Program-made: the position numbers and the translations under genes | Shown: positions 47,038 through 55,094 of the stretch, piece by piece | How positions within the stretch are numbered: position 1 is the first letter of the stretch | Layout of the letters: each line of letters starts with the position of its first letter | Assembly (NCBI RefSeq): GCF_018129405.1 | Contig: NZ_JAFCLP010000002.1 | Coordinates: forward strand, 620,001 to 684,000 | Reading direction: 5' to 3' | Length of the DNA: 64,000 nucleotides | Source of the DNA: Bradyrhizobium iriomotense | GTDB taxonomy: Bacteria; Pseudomonadota; Alphaproteobacteria; Rhizobiales; Xanthobacteraceae | The notes under the pieces: model-generated | Seen by the model: only the letters and a program-made list of their open reading frames with translations | Databases searched by the model: none | What the model was told of the DNA's origin: nothing

Positions 47038-47436
47038 TGTTCGACCTCCCTGAAGGTTCAACACATGCTAGGCAAATACGGCGAGGCGAGATTGATCGGA
47101 CGCAAACTCGGGAAAAACTAGCAATTACCCGGAGCGTTTCCAAGGCCCTCCTGGAGAAGCCGGGCAAAAGGAAGCCGCCAGCCCTTGGGGAAGCCGACGG
47201 CTTTGGTGGGTCGCGTAGTGGGGCTACGCAACCCTTCCCTAGGTCAGCGGAAAGGCGGCCTATTGATCGAGATCAAACAAGCATCGGGGCGCGGCGAATC
47301 GTCTCTCGAAGTCGACGATGGGCCAATAGCTGCCATTCCCGAACTCCAATCGAGCCAGGCCGTCGCACGGTTACTTCTGGGACGCCGGGCCGAGGAATGC
47401 CAATATGGGCCCCACCAGACCCCCGGAGTGCGTGCG
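47038..47436. other. 399-bp region between the FixK-like gene and the NAT gene
   Basis: Holds the divergent promoters and the FixK box at 47263-47276. The NAT reading frame is open back to 47185, but those residues have no NAT similarity. Nothing else is supported. Confidence 0.6.
47263..47276. promoter_or_regulatory. FNR/FixK-type box upstream of NAT
   Basis: TTGATCGAGATCAA matches TTGAT-N4-ATCAA fully and lies 160 bp before the NAT start (47437) and 225 bp from the FixK-like start. It may drive NAT under low oxygen or autoregulate the FixK-like gene. Confidence 0.65.
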
Positions 47437-48291
47437 ATGTCCGACGCTCAACTCGACCAGAAGGCCTGGCTTGCGCGCATCGGCTATAAAGGGTCGCTCG
47501 CGCCAACGCTCGAGACTTTGAATCGGCTTATTCTCGCACACTCGCATTCAATTCCATACGAAACGCTCGATATCATGCTCGGGCATCCGCCCAAGCTCGA
47601 TGTGCCTACGCTGCAGCAGAAGATGATTGCCGGCGGGCGAGGCGGATACTGCTTTGAACAGAACATGCTGTTCCGAGCCGGACTCCGGTCGCTCGGCTAC
47701 AGGATCACAAGCCTGCAAGGGCGGGTCGTGCGCGGGCTGGAGATTGACGCGCCGCGCCCGGCCATCCACATGTTGCTGAAAGTGGACCTGCCGGAGGGCA
47801 CTTATCTTGCAGATGTCGGGTTCGGCAACCTCGCGCCGACCTGCGCGCTGATGCTCGTGCCGCAGATCGAGCAAGAGACCCCCCACGAGGTCATGCGCTT
47901 CATCGATGTCGGCGGCGAGCTGACGCTCCAGGCGCGGCTCAAGCATGGCTGGCAGCACATTTACCGGGTCATTCCTTACCCGCGCTACGATGGCGAATAC
48001 GAGATCACCAACTGGTACACGGCGACACATCCAGACACGCCGTACCAAGGCAACATCATCGTGGCAAAGCCGGGACCGAACAGGAGCCGGATCACCATGT
48101 ACAACGCGCGTGTCACCGTCCGGGACGCAGACGGGCATGCGGAGAAACGCTGGCTGATGACCGAGAGAGAGTTCAGGGACGTGCTATGCGGCGAATTCGG
48201 ACTAAACATGTCCGACCAGCAGATCGATGAGTGCATCGCCGTCATGAAGGCGAAAGGAACGGGAGACGCGCCCCACCCGTTCTTTGCTTAG
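47437..48291 (+). CDS. nat: Arylamine N-acetyltransferase
   Basis: The 284-residue product from ATG 47437 starts MSDAQLDQKAWLARIGYKGS. The catalytic triad is visible: Cys in GGRGGYCFEQNMLF, His in RPAIHMLLKVDLP, Asp in GTYLADVGFGN. It transfers acetyl from acetyl-CoA to arylamines and hydrazines. The final residues (APHPFFA, stop 48289-48291) fall in a 30-bp sequence that is repeated 203 bp downstream. The FixK box upstream suggests oxygen-linked control. Confidence 0.95.
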   Translation: MSDAQLDQKAWLARIGYKGSLAPTLETLNRLILAHSHSIPYETLDIMLGHPPKLDVPTLQQKMIAGGRGGYCFEQNMLFRAGLRSLGYRITSLQGRVVRGLEIDAPRPAIHMLLKVDLPEGTYLADVGFGNLAPTCALMLVPQIEQETPHEVMRFIDVGGELTLQARLKHGWQHIYRVIPYPRYDGEYEITNWYTATHPDTPYQGNIIVAKPGPNRSRITMYNARVTVRDADGHAEKRWLMTEREFRDVLCGEFGLNMSDQQIDECIAVMKAKGTGDAPHPFFA

Positions 48292-48518
48292 GCTCTCTTC
48301 GAGTCGACTTCCGGATTGGTCACAAGCGACCCATCACGACCAGGCAGTGCGGCGTCCCTGTAAGCCTCCAAGCAGCAAGTCGTAGCCTGTGTAGGATGGG
48401 TTGAGCCCTTGCGAAACCCATCATGTTTCGTCATCGATGGACGGATTGATGGGTTTCGCTTTCGCTCTACCCATCCTACGAGCTACGAGCTTAGGCTCTC
48501 TTCGAGTCGACTTCCGGA
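48286..48518. repeat. 30-bp direct repeat pair around a short insertion-like segment
   Basis: GCTTAGGCTCTCTTCGAGTC followed by GACTTCCGGA occurs at 48286-48315 (covering the NAT stop) and again, identical, at 48489-48518. The 173-bp segment between holds a palindromic repeat and a copy of the family-F sequence. Confidence 0.88.
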
Positions 48519-48793
48519 ATGGGTAAAAGGCTGCCCTGGGCAGCTCCACGATGCTATTCCGCTCAGCTCTCGAAAGCGGACAGTGCGAGGCCAAGAGCGG
48601 AAGTCAGCTAAGGGCCAAGAGCAGACCTTGGCAGCCTATTAGGCATGGTCCGCTTTGCCAAGGAACCAAACATGCCGCGCTCCCTACGAATTTGGCCGAG
48701 CGTCACAAGCTGACGAAGCCTCTCGCTAGAAGCGAGAACTTGCCGAGAACAAAACGTTTAAGTAGAATTCATCGCGAGTTGATCTCGGAGAAG
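48292..48793. other. 502-bp intergenic region made of repeats; no gene supported
   Basis: Between NAT and the next hydrolase. It holds the direct repeats (48286/48489), a family-F stretch (about 48318-48380), a palindrome (48391-48479) and a purine-rich patch (48560-48640). The frame of the next gene is open through part of it but only junk-like residues are encoded. Confidence 0.6.
48391..48479. repeat. Palindromic repeat, 'gtaggatgggt' type
   Basis: GTAGGATGGGTTGAGC at the left pairs with GCTCTACCCATCCTAC at the right, with inner GCGAAACCCATCA and TGATGGGTTTCGC. A stem of about 40 bp could form. Confidence 0.88.
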
Positions 48794-49774
48794 ATGATGC
48801 TCGTCCGTACATGCTTGCTCGCTGTGATTCTTGCGTCTGTCGTAAATGCCGCTCTCGGCGCTGGACTCCGCCGCTCTGACGTTCCCGCTGGAACGGAAGG
48901 GCCAGCCATTCAAGTGCTAGTCTGGTATCCCTGCGCGGACACGCCCAAGCAGATTGTCCTGGGACCATTTTCGCTGCCCGCCGTGGCAAATTGTCCTCTC
49001 AATGCGCACGAACTGCCCCTTATCGTCATTTCGCATGGTCGGGCCGGGTCATTTCTGGCACATCACGACACTGCGGAGGCCCTCGCCGAAAACGGTTTCA
49101 TAGTCGCTGCCCTCAATCATCCTGGCGACACCGCCGAGGATTTAAGTCAAACTAATGATCTATCGGTCTGGATCGAGCGGCCGAAAGAGGTCAGACGCGT
49201 TATCGACTTTCTGATCCACACCTCGGCATTTGCGGCCACCATCGACTCGAACCGTATTGGCTTCTTTGGTTTCTCGCGCGGTGGTTATACTGGGCTAGCT
49301 CTGTTAGGAGGTGACGCTGATTGGGTGATCGGTACGACCTTTTGCCAAGAACACCCGTTGTACCAGCTCTGTCGGCGTGTTCTCAGCAACGACGTTCCAG
49401 CCGAGCCGCTTGCGCACGATCCACGGATTAAGGCGGCTGCCCTCGCCGATCCGCCAGCTCCATTTTTTTCATCGAGGAGCTTAGCTTCCATCAATGTGCC
49501 CGTGCAGCTATGGGCTTCGGAGTTCGGCGGCGACGGCGTCGTTCTTCAAGATGTTTCGGCCGTCCACCAAAAGTTGGGATCACAACAGGATTATAGAATA
49601 GTTCCGAATGCGGGCCACTTTGCCTTCTTTGCGCCTTGTACGGCAGAGCTGTCTGCACAGGCTTCCGAGATTTGTGCAGATGCAGCTGGGTTCGATCGGC
49701 CTGCTTTCCACAAGCAACTCGATGCGAGCATCGTGGACTTCTTTCGAACAACCCTGAGCAGGTCGGCAAAATAA
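48794..49774 (+). CDS. Secreted alpha/beta hydrolase (dienelactone/PAF-acetylhydrolase-like)
   Basis: From ATG 48794 the product has 326 residues and a signal peptide (MMLVRTCLLAVILASVVNAA, cleavage near LGAG). VLVWYPCADTPKQIV and LPLIVISHGRAGSFLAHHDT match the family's early strands; the nucleophile elbow is GFFGFSRGGYTGLALL (G-x-S-x-G) and the His lies in IVPNAGHFAFFAPC. It acts on an ester or lactone outside the cytoplasm; the substrate is unknown. The frame extends upstream to 48551 over repeat DNA, so the start with signal peptide is preferred. Confidence 0.88.
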   Translation: MMLVRTCLLAVILASVVNAALGAGLRRSDVPAGTEGPAIQVLVWYPCADTPKQIVLGPFSLPAVANCPLNAHELPLIVISHGRAGSFLAHHDTAEALAENGFIVAALNHPGDTAEDLSQTNDLSVWIERPKEVRRVIDFLIHTSAFAATIDSNRIGFFGFSRGGYTGLALLGGDADWVIGTTFCQEHPLYQLCRRVLSNDVPAEPLAHDPRIKAAALADPPAPFFSSRSLASINVPVQLWASEFGGDGVVLQDVSAVHQKLGSQQDYRIVPNAGHFAFFAPCTAELSAQASEICADAAGFDRPAFHKQLDASIVDFFRTTLSRSAK

Positions 49775-49990
49775 GCTCGAAGCTTGCCGGCAGACTCATC
49801 TTTAAACGCTCAGCGTGTCCGTTCCGGGTCAACAGGCGACTTCGCCGACCCATCCGCGCGTGGTCAGCTTCCCACCTGAAAGCCGACGTGGGGCCAAGTA
49901 GAACGTAATGGGGGCCATAGCTGAAGTGTCGTATCGTGTTCGTATGCTCTATTGTGTCGCGTCGTCGATCCGCGCCCAAAAGGAGCTGCA

Positions 49991-50407
49991 ATGAATCGAT
50001 CCATCCATGTTGCTGCAGGACTGTTTGATAGTAGGCCGTATGGCTTTGCTCAGGTTGCAGTCATCCGGACCCCGTTCGGTGACGTTGTAAATGTTTCCGG
50101 TCAGGTCGCTTGGGACGTCGAGCGGAAAATCGTTGGCGCCGGTGACATCGGGCGTCAACTTGAAAAGAGCCTCGAAAACCTAGCTGTCGCGTTGGCATCG
50201 GTCGGTGCAACGCTCAATGATGTCGGTTCACTTCGACTCTATATCAAGCAGGGCCATATGCATGAAAGCGACGCGATCAGTGGCGCCCTGAGGGCGATAT
50301 TCGGCGAGAACCCGCCTTGTGCAACCTGGATCGGGGTGCCGAGTCTCGCCAATGACGCGTTTCTGATCGAGGTTGAACCCTCCAATGTTTTTCTTCCCCG
50401 CAAGTAG
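49991..50407 (+). CDS. RidA/YjgF-family protein
   Basis: The 138-residue product from ATG 49991 (site AAAAGGAGCTGCA) reads MNRSIHVAAGLFDSRPYGFA, VVNVSGQVAWDVERKIVGAG and ends IGVPSLANDAFLIEVEPSNV. The family Arg and Glu (TWIGV..., IEVE) are recognisable but the usual R-x-x-V motif is altered to C-A-T-W-I-G-V. RidA proteins deaminate reactive imines/enamines. With the changed site, activity is uncertain. A second, partial RidA gene is at the right end of the window. Confidence 0.88.
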   Translation: MNRSIHVAAGLFDSRPYGFAQVAVIRTPFGDVVNVSGQVAWDVERKIVGAGDIGRQLEKSLENLAVALASVGATLNDVGSLRLYIKQGHMHESDAISGALRAIFGENPPCATWIGVPSLANDAFLIEVEPSNVFLPRK

Positions 50408-50459
50408 ATGGTGGACGGCTGCAGTGGCTCAAAAGGCGATATCGCACAGCGCCGCAGAT

Positions 50460-50560
50460 TTCCGAGTTGGGTCACAAGCAACCATCGCGACCAGGTAGCG
50501 CGGCTCCGCTATAAGCTCCCAAGCAGACGAAGCGACCACACGCCCCGCCTACGGCGCACC
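50460..50560. repeat. Family-F repeat, copy 2
   Basis: CACAAGCAACCATCGCGACC then CAAGCAGACGAAGCGACCACACGCC, matching 56701-56782 and, in part, 48318-48380. The region 50408-50595 holds nothing else. Confidence 0.75.
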
Positions 50561-50595
50561 TTGCGCCAGTGCTCTGCCAGGCGTCCGCCGTCTAC

Positions 50596-52239
50596 TTACC
50601 TGATGCCGGCAACAGCCAGTCCTTCAGCGAAACGATCGACGAAGCCTTGATCGTTGCAAAAAAAGAGCTCCTGCCGCGCCGTCTCTATCCTGTAATCCGG
50701 CTTGCGTTGCAGCAGCTCAGCGGTTGCCACGCGTGCCTGCACCCTTTCATCCAGGCGGCCAAGGGACGCCGCCAGTGTCGCATAAGCGCGATACGTGGCG
50801 TTCGGTTGCCGCGTCGCCCTGCGCGCAAACTCCACCGCAATGTCGTATTCTTCGAGCGAGAAATGCGTCCAGGAACGAACGTGGTGAAAGCTCCAGAGAT
50901 GGCTGTCGCGGGGACTGAGCATCGTCGCGCGATCAAGCAGCGCCTCGGCTTCGAGCTCCCGCCCGCACCACAGCAGATTGAACCCTTGTGCAAAATATCC
51001 CTGCGCGAAACTTGGATTGAGCTCCAGCGACGTGTCGATGGCCGCCAGCGCCTCGTCGTTCTGACGCATCAGGCATAGCGCCCGTCCAAGGGCGCAATGA
51101 CAAAAGCAATCGAGCTCATCGAGCGTCACTGCGAGACGCGACTGGCGCAACGCCGTTTCCAGTCGCGCAGGCCGCGTCTTCGGATCATCATAGAGCGCGC
51201 GCTGGATATTGACGTAGGCAAGCGCACCATGTCCGCGCGCAAAGCCGGGATCTGCCGCGATCGCACGCTGGAAATAGTCCTCGGCCGAGTCGAATCCAGG
51301 CGTGGTAAATCGCCAGAGATTCCACAGCCCGCGCTGGTAACAGTCCCACGCGTCGAGGCTTTCGGGCGCCTTTCGTGCGGCGAGCTGCTGCTCCACTTTC
51401 GACAATTCGGGTTCGATGGTGGCGGCGATCTGCTTGGCCATCTCTTCCTGGATATCGAAGATATTCTCGAGTTGAAGTTCGTATTTGTCGGACCAAAGCT
51501 GCATCCCGTCCGCGGCCCGGGTCAGCTCTGCCGTAATCCTCACCACATCGCGGCTCTTGCGAACGCTGCCGGACATGACATAGCTCACACCGAGCTGTGC
51601 GCCGACGTCGCGTGCGTCGACGACCCGCCCCTGGAACCCGATCGTCGAGTGGCGCGAGATCACGGAAAGCCAGCGGTTGCGGGCGAGAAGCCGGATGATG
51701 TCTTCCGTCAATCCATAGCTGAAATATTCGTTCTCCGGATCACTCGACATGTTCGTGAACGGCAGCACGGCGATGAACGTACGTGAATTTGCCTCTGCCT
51801 TGACCGCTTCCGAAACGACGTCGTCGAGATGGGACACGTCGGGAGAGAGCGATGCCTGTTTCGGAACGTCGATTGTCGCGCGGTGGTCCGGCGCCAGCCG
51901 GATCGCATCGGCGTCGGAGCCGCCGATCGCCTGGACCTGAGCCACGAACCGGAAGCCACGCCGATGCAGCGTCCTGATGAAGAGCTGATCCGTTCCGTTG
52001 TCGCCGAGCACGCGCCGGGCGCCGTTGATGCGGCTGGAAAAAGCCGCCTCGGAGATGATGCGGCCGTTCCACACGATGTCGATCAGTTCGTCCTTGCTCA
52101 CAACCCGCTCGTGGTTGCGCACCAGATGAACGATGAGATCGAAGACCTGAGGTTCAATATGGACAGGCGTCCCCTCACGTCGAAGCTCCTGCTGGCTTAG
52201 ATCGACCTCGAAATCCGAAAAACGGTATTTAGCTACCAT
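50596..52239 (-). CDS. Winged-helix (CadC-type) regulator with TolB-like and TPR domains, copy 1
   Basis: ATG 52239 is chosen because AAGGAA lies 7 nt upstream; the product has 547 residues. Residues ~5-100 are an OmpR/CadC-type winged helix (YRFSDFEVDLSQQELRREGT, RRVLGDNGTDQLFIRTLHRR GFRFV). Residues ~150-280 are the TolB-like/adenylate-cyclase-associated domain (FIAVLPFTNMSSDPENEYFS, YGLTEDIIRLLARNRWLSVI, LGVSYVMSGSVRKSRDVVRI). The rest are TPR-like helices (AIAADPGFARGHGALAYVNI). No transmembrane segment is seen, so it is cytosolic. Divergent to it, 157 bp away, is a small gene resembling DUF1127 proteins. A paralogue with the same layout is at 52911-54479. Confidence 0.93.
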   Translation of the reverse strand: MVAKYRFSDFEVDLSQQELRREGTPVHIEPQVFDLIVHLVRNHERVVSKDELIDIVWNGRIISEAAFSSRINGARRVLGDNGTDQLFIRTLHRRGFRFVAQVQAIGGSDADAIRLAPDHRATIDVPKQASLSPDVSHLDDVVSEAVKAEANSRTFIAVLPFTNMSSDPENEYFSYGLTEDIIRLLARNRWLSVISRHSTIGFQGRVVDARDVGAQLGVSYVMSGSVRKSRDVVRITAELTRAADGMQLWSDKYELQLENIFDIQEEMAKQIAATIEPELSKVEQQLAARKAPESLDAWDCYQRGLWNLWRFTTPGFDSAEDYFQRAIAADPGFARGHGALAYVNIQRALYDDPKTRPARLETALRQSRLAVTLDELDCFCHCALGRALCLMRQNDEALAAIDTSLELNPSFAQGYFAQGFNLLWCGRELEAEALLDRATMLSPRDSHLWSFHHVRSWTHFSLEEYDIAVEFARRATRQPNATYRAYATLAASLGRLDERVQARVATAELLQRKPDYRIETARQELFFCNDQGFVDRFAEGLAVAGIR

Positions 52240-52396
52240 TATCATTTCCTTGCCGAGGCTGGCCGCGTATCGCCGCTGTCGTCGAAACAATCTCCAACTC
52301 AGGAAAAAACCAACGTGTCCTGAAGAAATCCGCCAAGCGTGAGGGATCGGTCGAGTTTAAAGACCGGCCAACCATCGTTCAACCGGAGAAGATGCC

Positions 52397-52678
52397 ATGA
52401 TCCGCGCGTCTGATCGTCTGCACCGCTATCGTGCCGGATGGTTTGCCGTCATGGCACAGCGCGGCTCCCTGCAGGCGCTCGCATCCCTCCCGTCCGCGAC
52501 GACGCCGACCTTGAGGAAGAAGGTTCTGCTGCTGGCGGCGCGTCTGAGGCGCCTGTTCAACGCGTGGGCTGCAGCGTCGATCGCTCATCAGGCCGCTTCA
52601 GCTGCTCGGCAACCGTGCGATCATCCGGCAACGCGCGGCATGTCCTCCAGCGCGGCGCGAGCGGCCCGCGATGCCTGA
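52397..52678 (+). CDS. Small DUF1127-like protein, C-terminus altered (93 aa)
   Basis: ATG 52397 follows CCGGAGAAGATGCC. The middle of the product, KKVLLLAARLRRLFNAWAAA then SIAHQAASAARQ, looks like the start of a DUF1127 domain (L-R-R-x-F-N-A-W-x-A-x-x-I-A). The expected following pattern (L-x-x-L-S-D-R-E-L-x-D-I-G) is absent; the C-terminus (PATRGMSSSAARAARDA) is unlike the family. The gene probably lost its normal end, next to the MFS fragment at 52700. It is divergent from the regulator at 50596, as the DUF1127 gene at 54635 is from the second regulator. Confidence 0.5.
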   Translation: MIRASDRLHRYRAGWFAVMAQRGSLQALASLPSATTPTLRKKVLLLAARLRRLFNAWAAASIAHQAASAARQPCDHPATRGMSSSAARAARDA

Positions 52679-52699
52679 GCGGACCGCACGACGCTCCGC

Positions 52700-52822
52700 C
52701 TACGCCGCCTTCAACACCGGGGCCGGCGACTGCGACGGCCGGATCAGCGCGAACGCCACCTGCACGATGCCGCCGGCAAGGCCGAGCGCGACGCCTATGC
52801 GCCAGGCCATGGTGTAGGAGCC
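52700..52822 (-). pseudogene. 3'-terminal fragment of an MFS transporter gene
   Basis: On the minus strand 41 codons read as the end of an MFS protein: SYTMAWRIGVALGLAGG-like residues, VQVAFALIRPSQSPAPVLKA A, stop 52700-52702. The stretch 52730-52822 matches 56801-56893 (the end of the intact MFS gene) with one difference in 93 bp; the last residues differ by a 2-codon insert. No start or other MFS part lies upstream. It is a stranded copy of a paralogous gene end. Confidence 0.85.
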
Positions 52823-52910
52823 GGTGCGTCCCCCGTCGGGGCCAGCGAGCATGTCTCAAAAAGGGCCAAGAACGAACATCGCCACGGGCGAGACACCTTG
52901 GCTGCGATTG

Positions 52911-54479
52911 TCATTCTGGCAGCCCTGCCTGCCGCAATCCTGCTCCGTATAGCCCGAGATCCTCCGCATGCTGATAAGGGCCCAGCACGTTTTTGAGATT
53001 GGAAATACGTAGACCGGGATTCACCTGCCGTAGCCGAACCATTGCCATATGTGCTTGCTCCCGCCGTTCGGCCATTGCGTTGCTTGCGGCGGAGATGCGT
53101 AGTGCAGGTTGAAAGTCCGGACTGTCCTGCAAGGCCATCGTTGCCCACGATGCCGCTTCGTCATATTGGCGCAGGAAGAAATGTGCATGCGCGGTCCCGG
53201 TTCGGGTACCCATCACGCGCGGATCAAGCGGGTTTAGACGCATGGCACGCGCGAAGCGCTCGATTGCCAGTTTTGGCTCTCCGAGGTAATTTTTGATCCA
53301 GCCGCCACAAAACCATGCCTCGGCCAAATTGGAATTGAGCACAAGCGCGCGGTCGACCAAGGCAGCGCCCAGCGCAAGATCGCGAACAACAAACGCTAAC
53401 GCCCACCCGCCGCGGGAAAGTGCGAGCGCATCATCCCTGCCCGACTCAACGGCCCGCTGAGCCAGCCTCGTTACTTCGGCGATCTCGTTTGCTGTGCCTG
53501 AAATCCAGCCAGCAGTCTTGGCGTTGGCGTAGCAAGAAGCGGCACGGGCGTAGGCTGACGCAAAAGCCTGGTCGAGCTGGATCGCACCGTTGAACAGGCG
53601 CAATGCCTCGTCGAACGCTTGCCGGCTCGCAAACTGATAAGTCTGGGCCAACCCGCGCAAGTAGAGTGCATAGGCGTCGAGACTCTCGGTCGGCTTGCGC
53701 TTGGCCCGCTCGATCTCGGCTTTTTCCACCGCTGGCGCGATCGCCCCGACAACGCTCTCGGTAACCTGGTCCTGCAGATCGAAGATGTCGCCAAGACCGC
53801 CATCAAACCGGTCGGCCCAAAGGTGTATCCCAGTGGCAGCATCGAGGAGCTGTCCCGTGATGCGCACTCGGTTTGTCGTTTTGCGAACGCTCCCTTCCAA
53901 CACGTAGCGCACCCCGAGCTCGCGCCCGACCTGCTTCACGTCGACGGCGCGTCCCCTGTATGTGAAACTCGAATTGCGGGCGATGACGAACAGCGCCTTG
54001 AAACGAGACAGCGCGGCGATGATGTCCTCCACCATCCCGTCGGCGAAATATTCCTGCTCTGGATCGGAGCTCAGATTGGTGAAGGGAAGAACCGCGACCG
54101 AGGGTTTATCCGGGAGTGGGAGAGCGGGTTTCGGCTCTTCTTCCAGATTGTCGGTGACCGTCGCGCCTGCAGGTCCTTGCGCTTCCTGCACTTGTCCAAC
54201 GAAACGAAAGCCCTTGCGCGGCAATGTCTTGATGAGACGCTGCTTATCCCCGGAATCGCCGATTGCGCTCCGGGCGACGTTCAGGCGCGTCGTCAGCGCC
54301 GCATCGGACACGCTACGCCCGTTCCAGACGGCTCTAATGAGATCGTCTTTGCTGACCACACGCTCCCTGTTCCGGATCAGGTAATCAAGTAAATCGAATA
54401 CCTGTGGCGCGACGGAGACGACGTCTGCTCCGCGATGCAGCTCGCGCCGATCAGTATCGATTGCGTAGTTCTCGAACAT
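52911..54479 (-). CDS. Winged-helix (CadC-type) regulator with TolB-like and TPR domains, copy 2
   Basis: From ATG 54479 (MFENYAIDTDRRELHRGADV) the product has 522 residues; TTG 54488, nearer to GAGGGA, is an alternative start. The winged helix ends LIKTLPRKGFRFVGQVQ. The TolB-like domain reads SVAVLPFTNLSSDPEQEYFA, DGMVEDIIAALSRFKALFVI and LGVRYVLEGSVRKTTNRVRI. TPR-like helices follow (LRGLAQTYQFASRQAFDEAL; RAMRLNPLDPRVMGTRTGTA). It is a diverged paralogue of the gene at 50596. The divergent DUF1127 gene begins 155 bp away. Such regulators are frequent in Bradyrhizobium but their signals are unknown. Confidence 0.93.
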   Translation of the reverse strand: MFENYAIDTDRRELHRGADVVSVAPQVFDLLDYLIRNRERVVSKDDLIRAVWNGRSVSDAALTTRLNVARSAIGDSGDKQRLIKTLPRKGFRFVGQVQEAQGPAGATVTDNLEEEPKPALPLPDKPSVAVLPFTNLSSDPEQEYFADGMVEDIIAALSRFKALFVIARNSSFTYRGRAVDVKQVGRELGVRYVLEGSVRKTTNRVRITGQLLDAATGIHLWADRFDGGLGDIFDLQDQVTESVVGAIAPAVEKAEIERAKRKPTESLDAYALYLRGLAQTYQFASRQAFDEALRLFNGAIQLDQAFASAYARAASCYANAKTAGWISGTANEIAEVTRLAQRAVESGRDDALALSRGGWALAFVVRDLALGAALVDRALVLNSNLAEAWFCGGWIKNYLGEPKLAIERFARAMRLNPLDPRVMGTRTGTAHAHFFLRQYDEAASWATMALQDSPDFQPALRISAASNAMAERREQAHMAMVRLRQVNPGLRISNLKNVLGPYQHAEDLGLYGAGLRQAGLPE

Positions 54480-54634
54480 ATAGCGCAATTGCCATTCCCT
54501 CAGTTCGAGGCTCTAGCATCGATTGCACCGCAAAGAATAAGCCGCCGGTGAGGAAAATGTAAGCCGAATGTCAAGCGTCCTCTGTCCCGCCTCGGCACTC
54601 TCGTCTGGGTAGAAAGTAACCAGGAGATGCCGCG

Positions 54635-54928
54635 ATGAGCACGACCCATGGTGCAACGGGATTGGGGCAGACAGGATCAACATGGTGTGCCTCCAGCTTC
54701 TTCAAGAGATATTGGGGGGCGTTTCTGGAACGGCGCAAACGTCAGAGATTACGAGCCGCGTTGCTCGACTTAAGTGACAGGGAGCTAATGGATATCGGGA
54801 CGACGCGCGGTGAGATCGACTACGTCGCGTCGCACTGCTCTGTCGACCCACGAGGCATCCGGTCCACATCCAGTGATTCCCTGATATTCGGTACGACAAA
54901 CGCACCATTCCTAGGGACCGATGTCTGA
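54635..54928 (+). CDS. DUF1127-family small protein (97 aa)
   Basis: ATG 54635 follows CCAGGAGATGCCGCG. The DUF1127 core is complete: SFFKRYWGAFLERRKRQRLR AALLDLSDRELMDIGTTRGE IDYVA. It is flanked by Ser/Thr-rich tails. DUF1127 proteins in alphaproteobacteria are small regulators; RNA-related and stress-related roles have been reported for the family, so a regulatory job is plausible. It is divergent from the winged-helix/TPR regulator at 52911, which probably controls it. Confidence 0.9.
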   Translation: MSTTHGATGLGQTGSTWCASSFFKRYWGAFLERRKRQRLRAALLDLSDRELMDIGTTRGEIDYVASHCSVDPRGIRSTSSDSLIFGTTNAPFLGTDV

Positions 54929-55094
54929 CGTTCGTTGCAATGAACTCCGAAAGACCGGACACAACGCCGCGGGGCAGCGATCTTCCTCGCTGATGTCAAC
55001 CTGAAAGAGTAGAGTGCGGTTCGCCGGGTTTGCCTGGCGCGACCTCCGGCTGACACGGGACCGGCAACCGGTCCACAAAGCAGGGAGGAAGATT

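Noticed and set aside
48551-48793. Upstream extension of the secreted hydrolase
   Set aside because: Runs through repeat DNA; the signal peptide and ribosome site fit ATG 48794.
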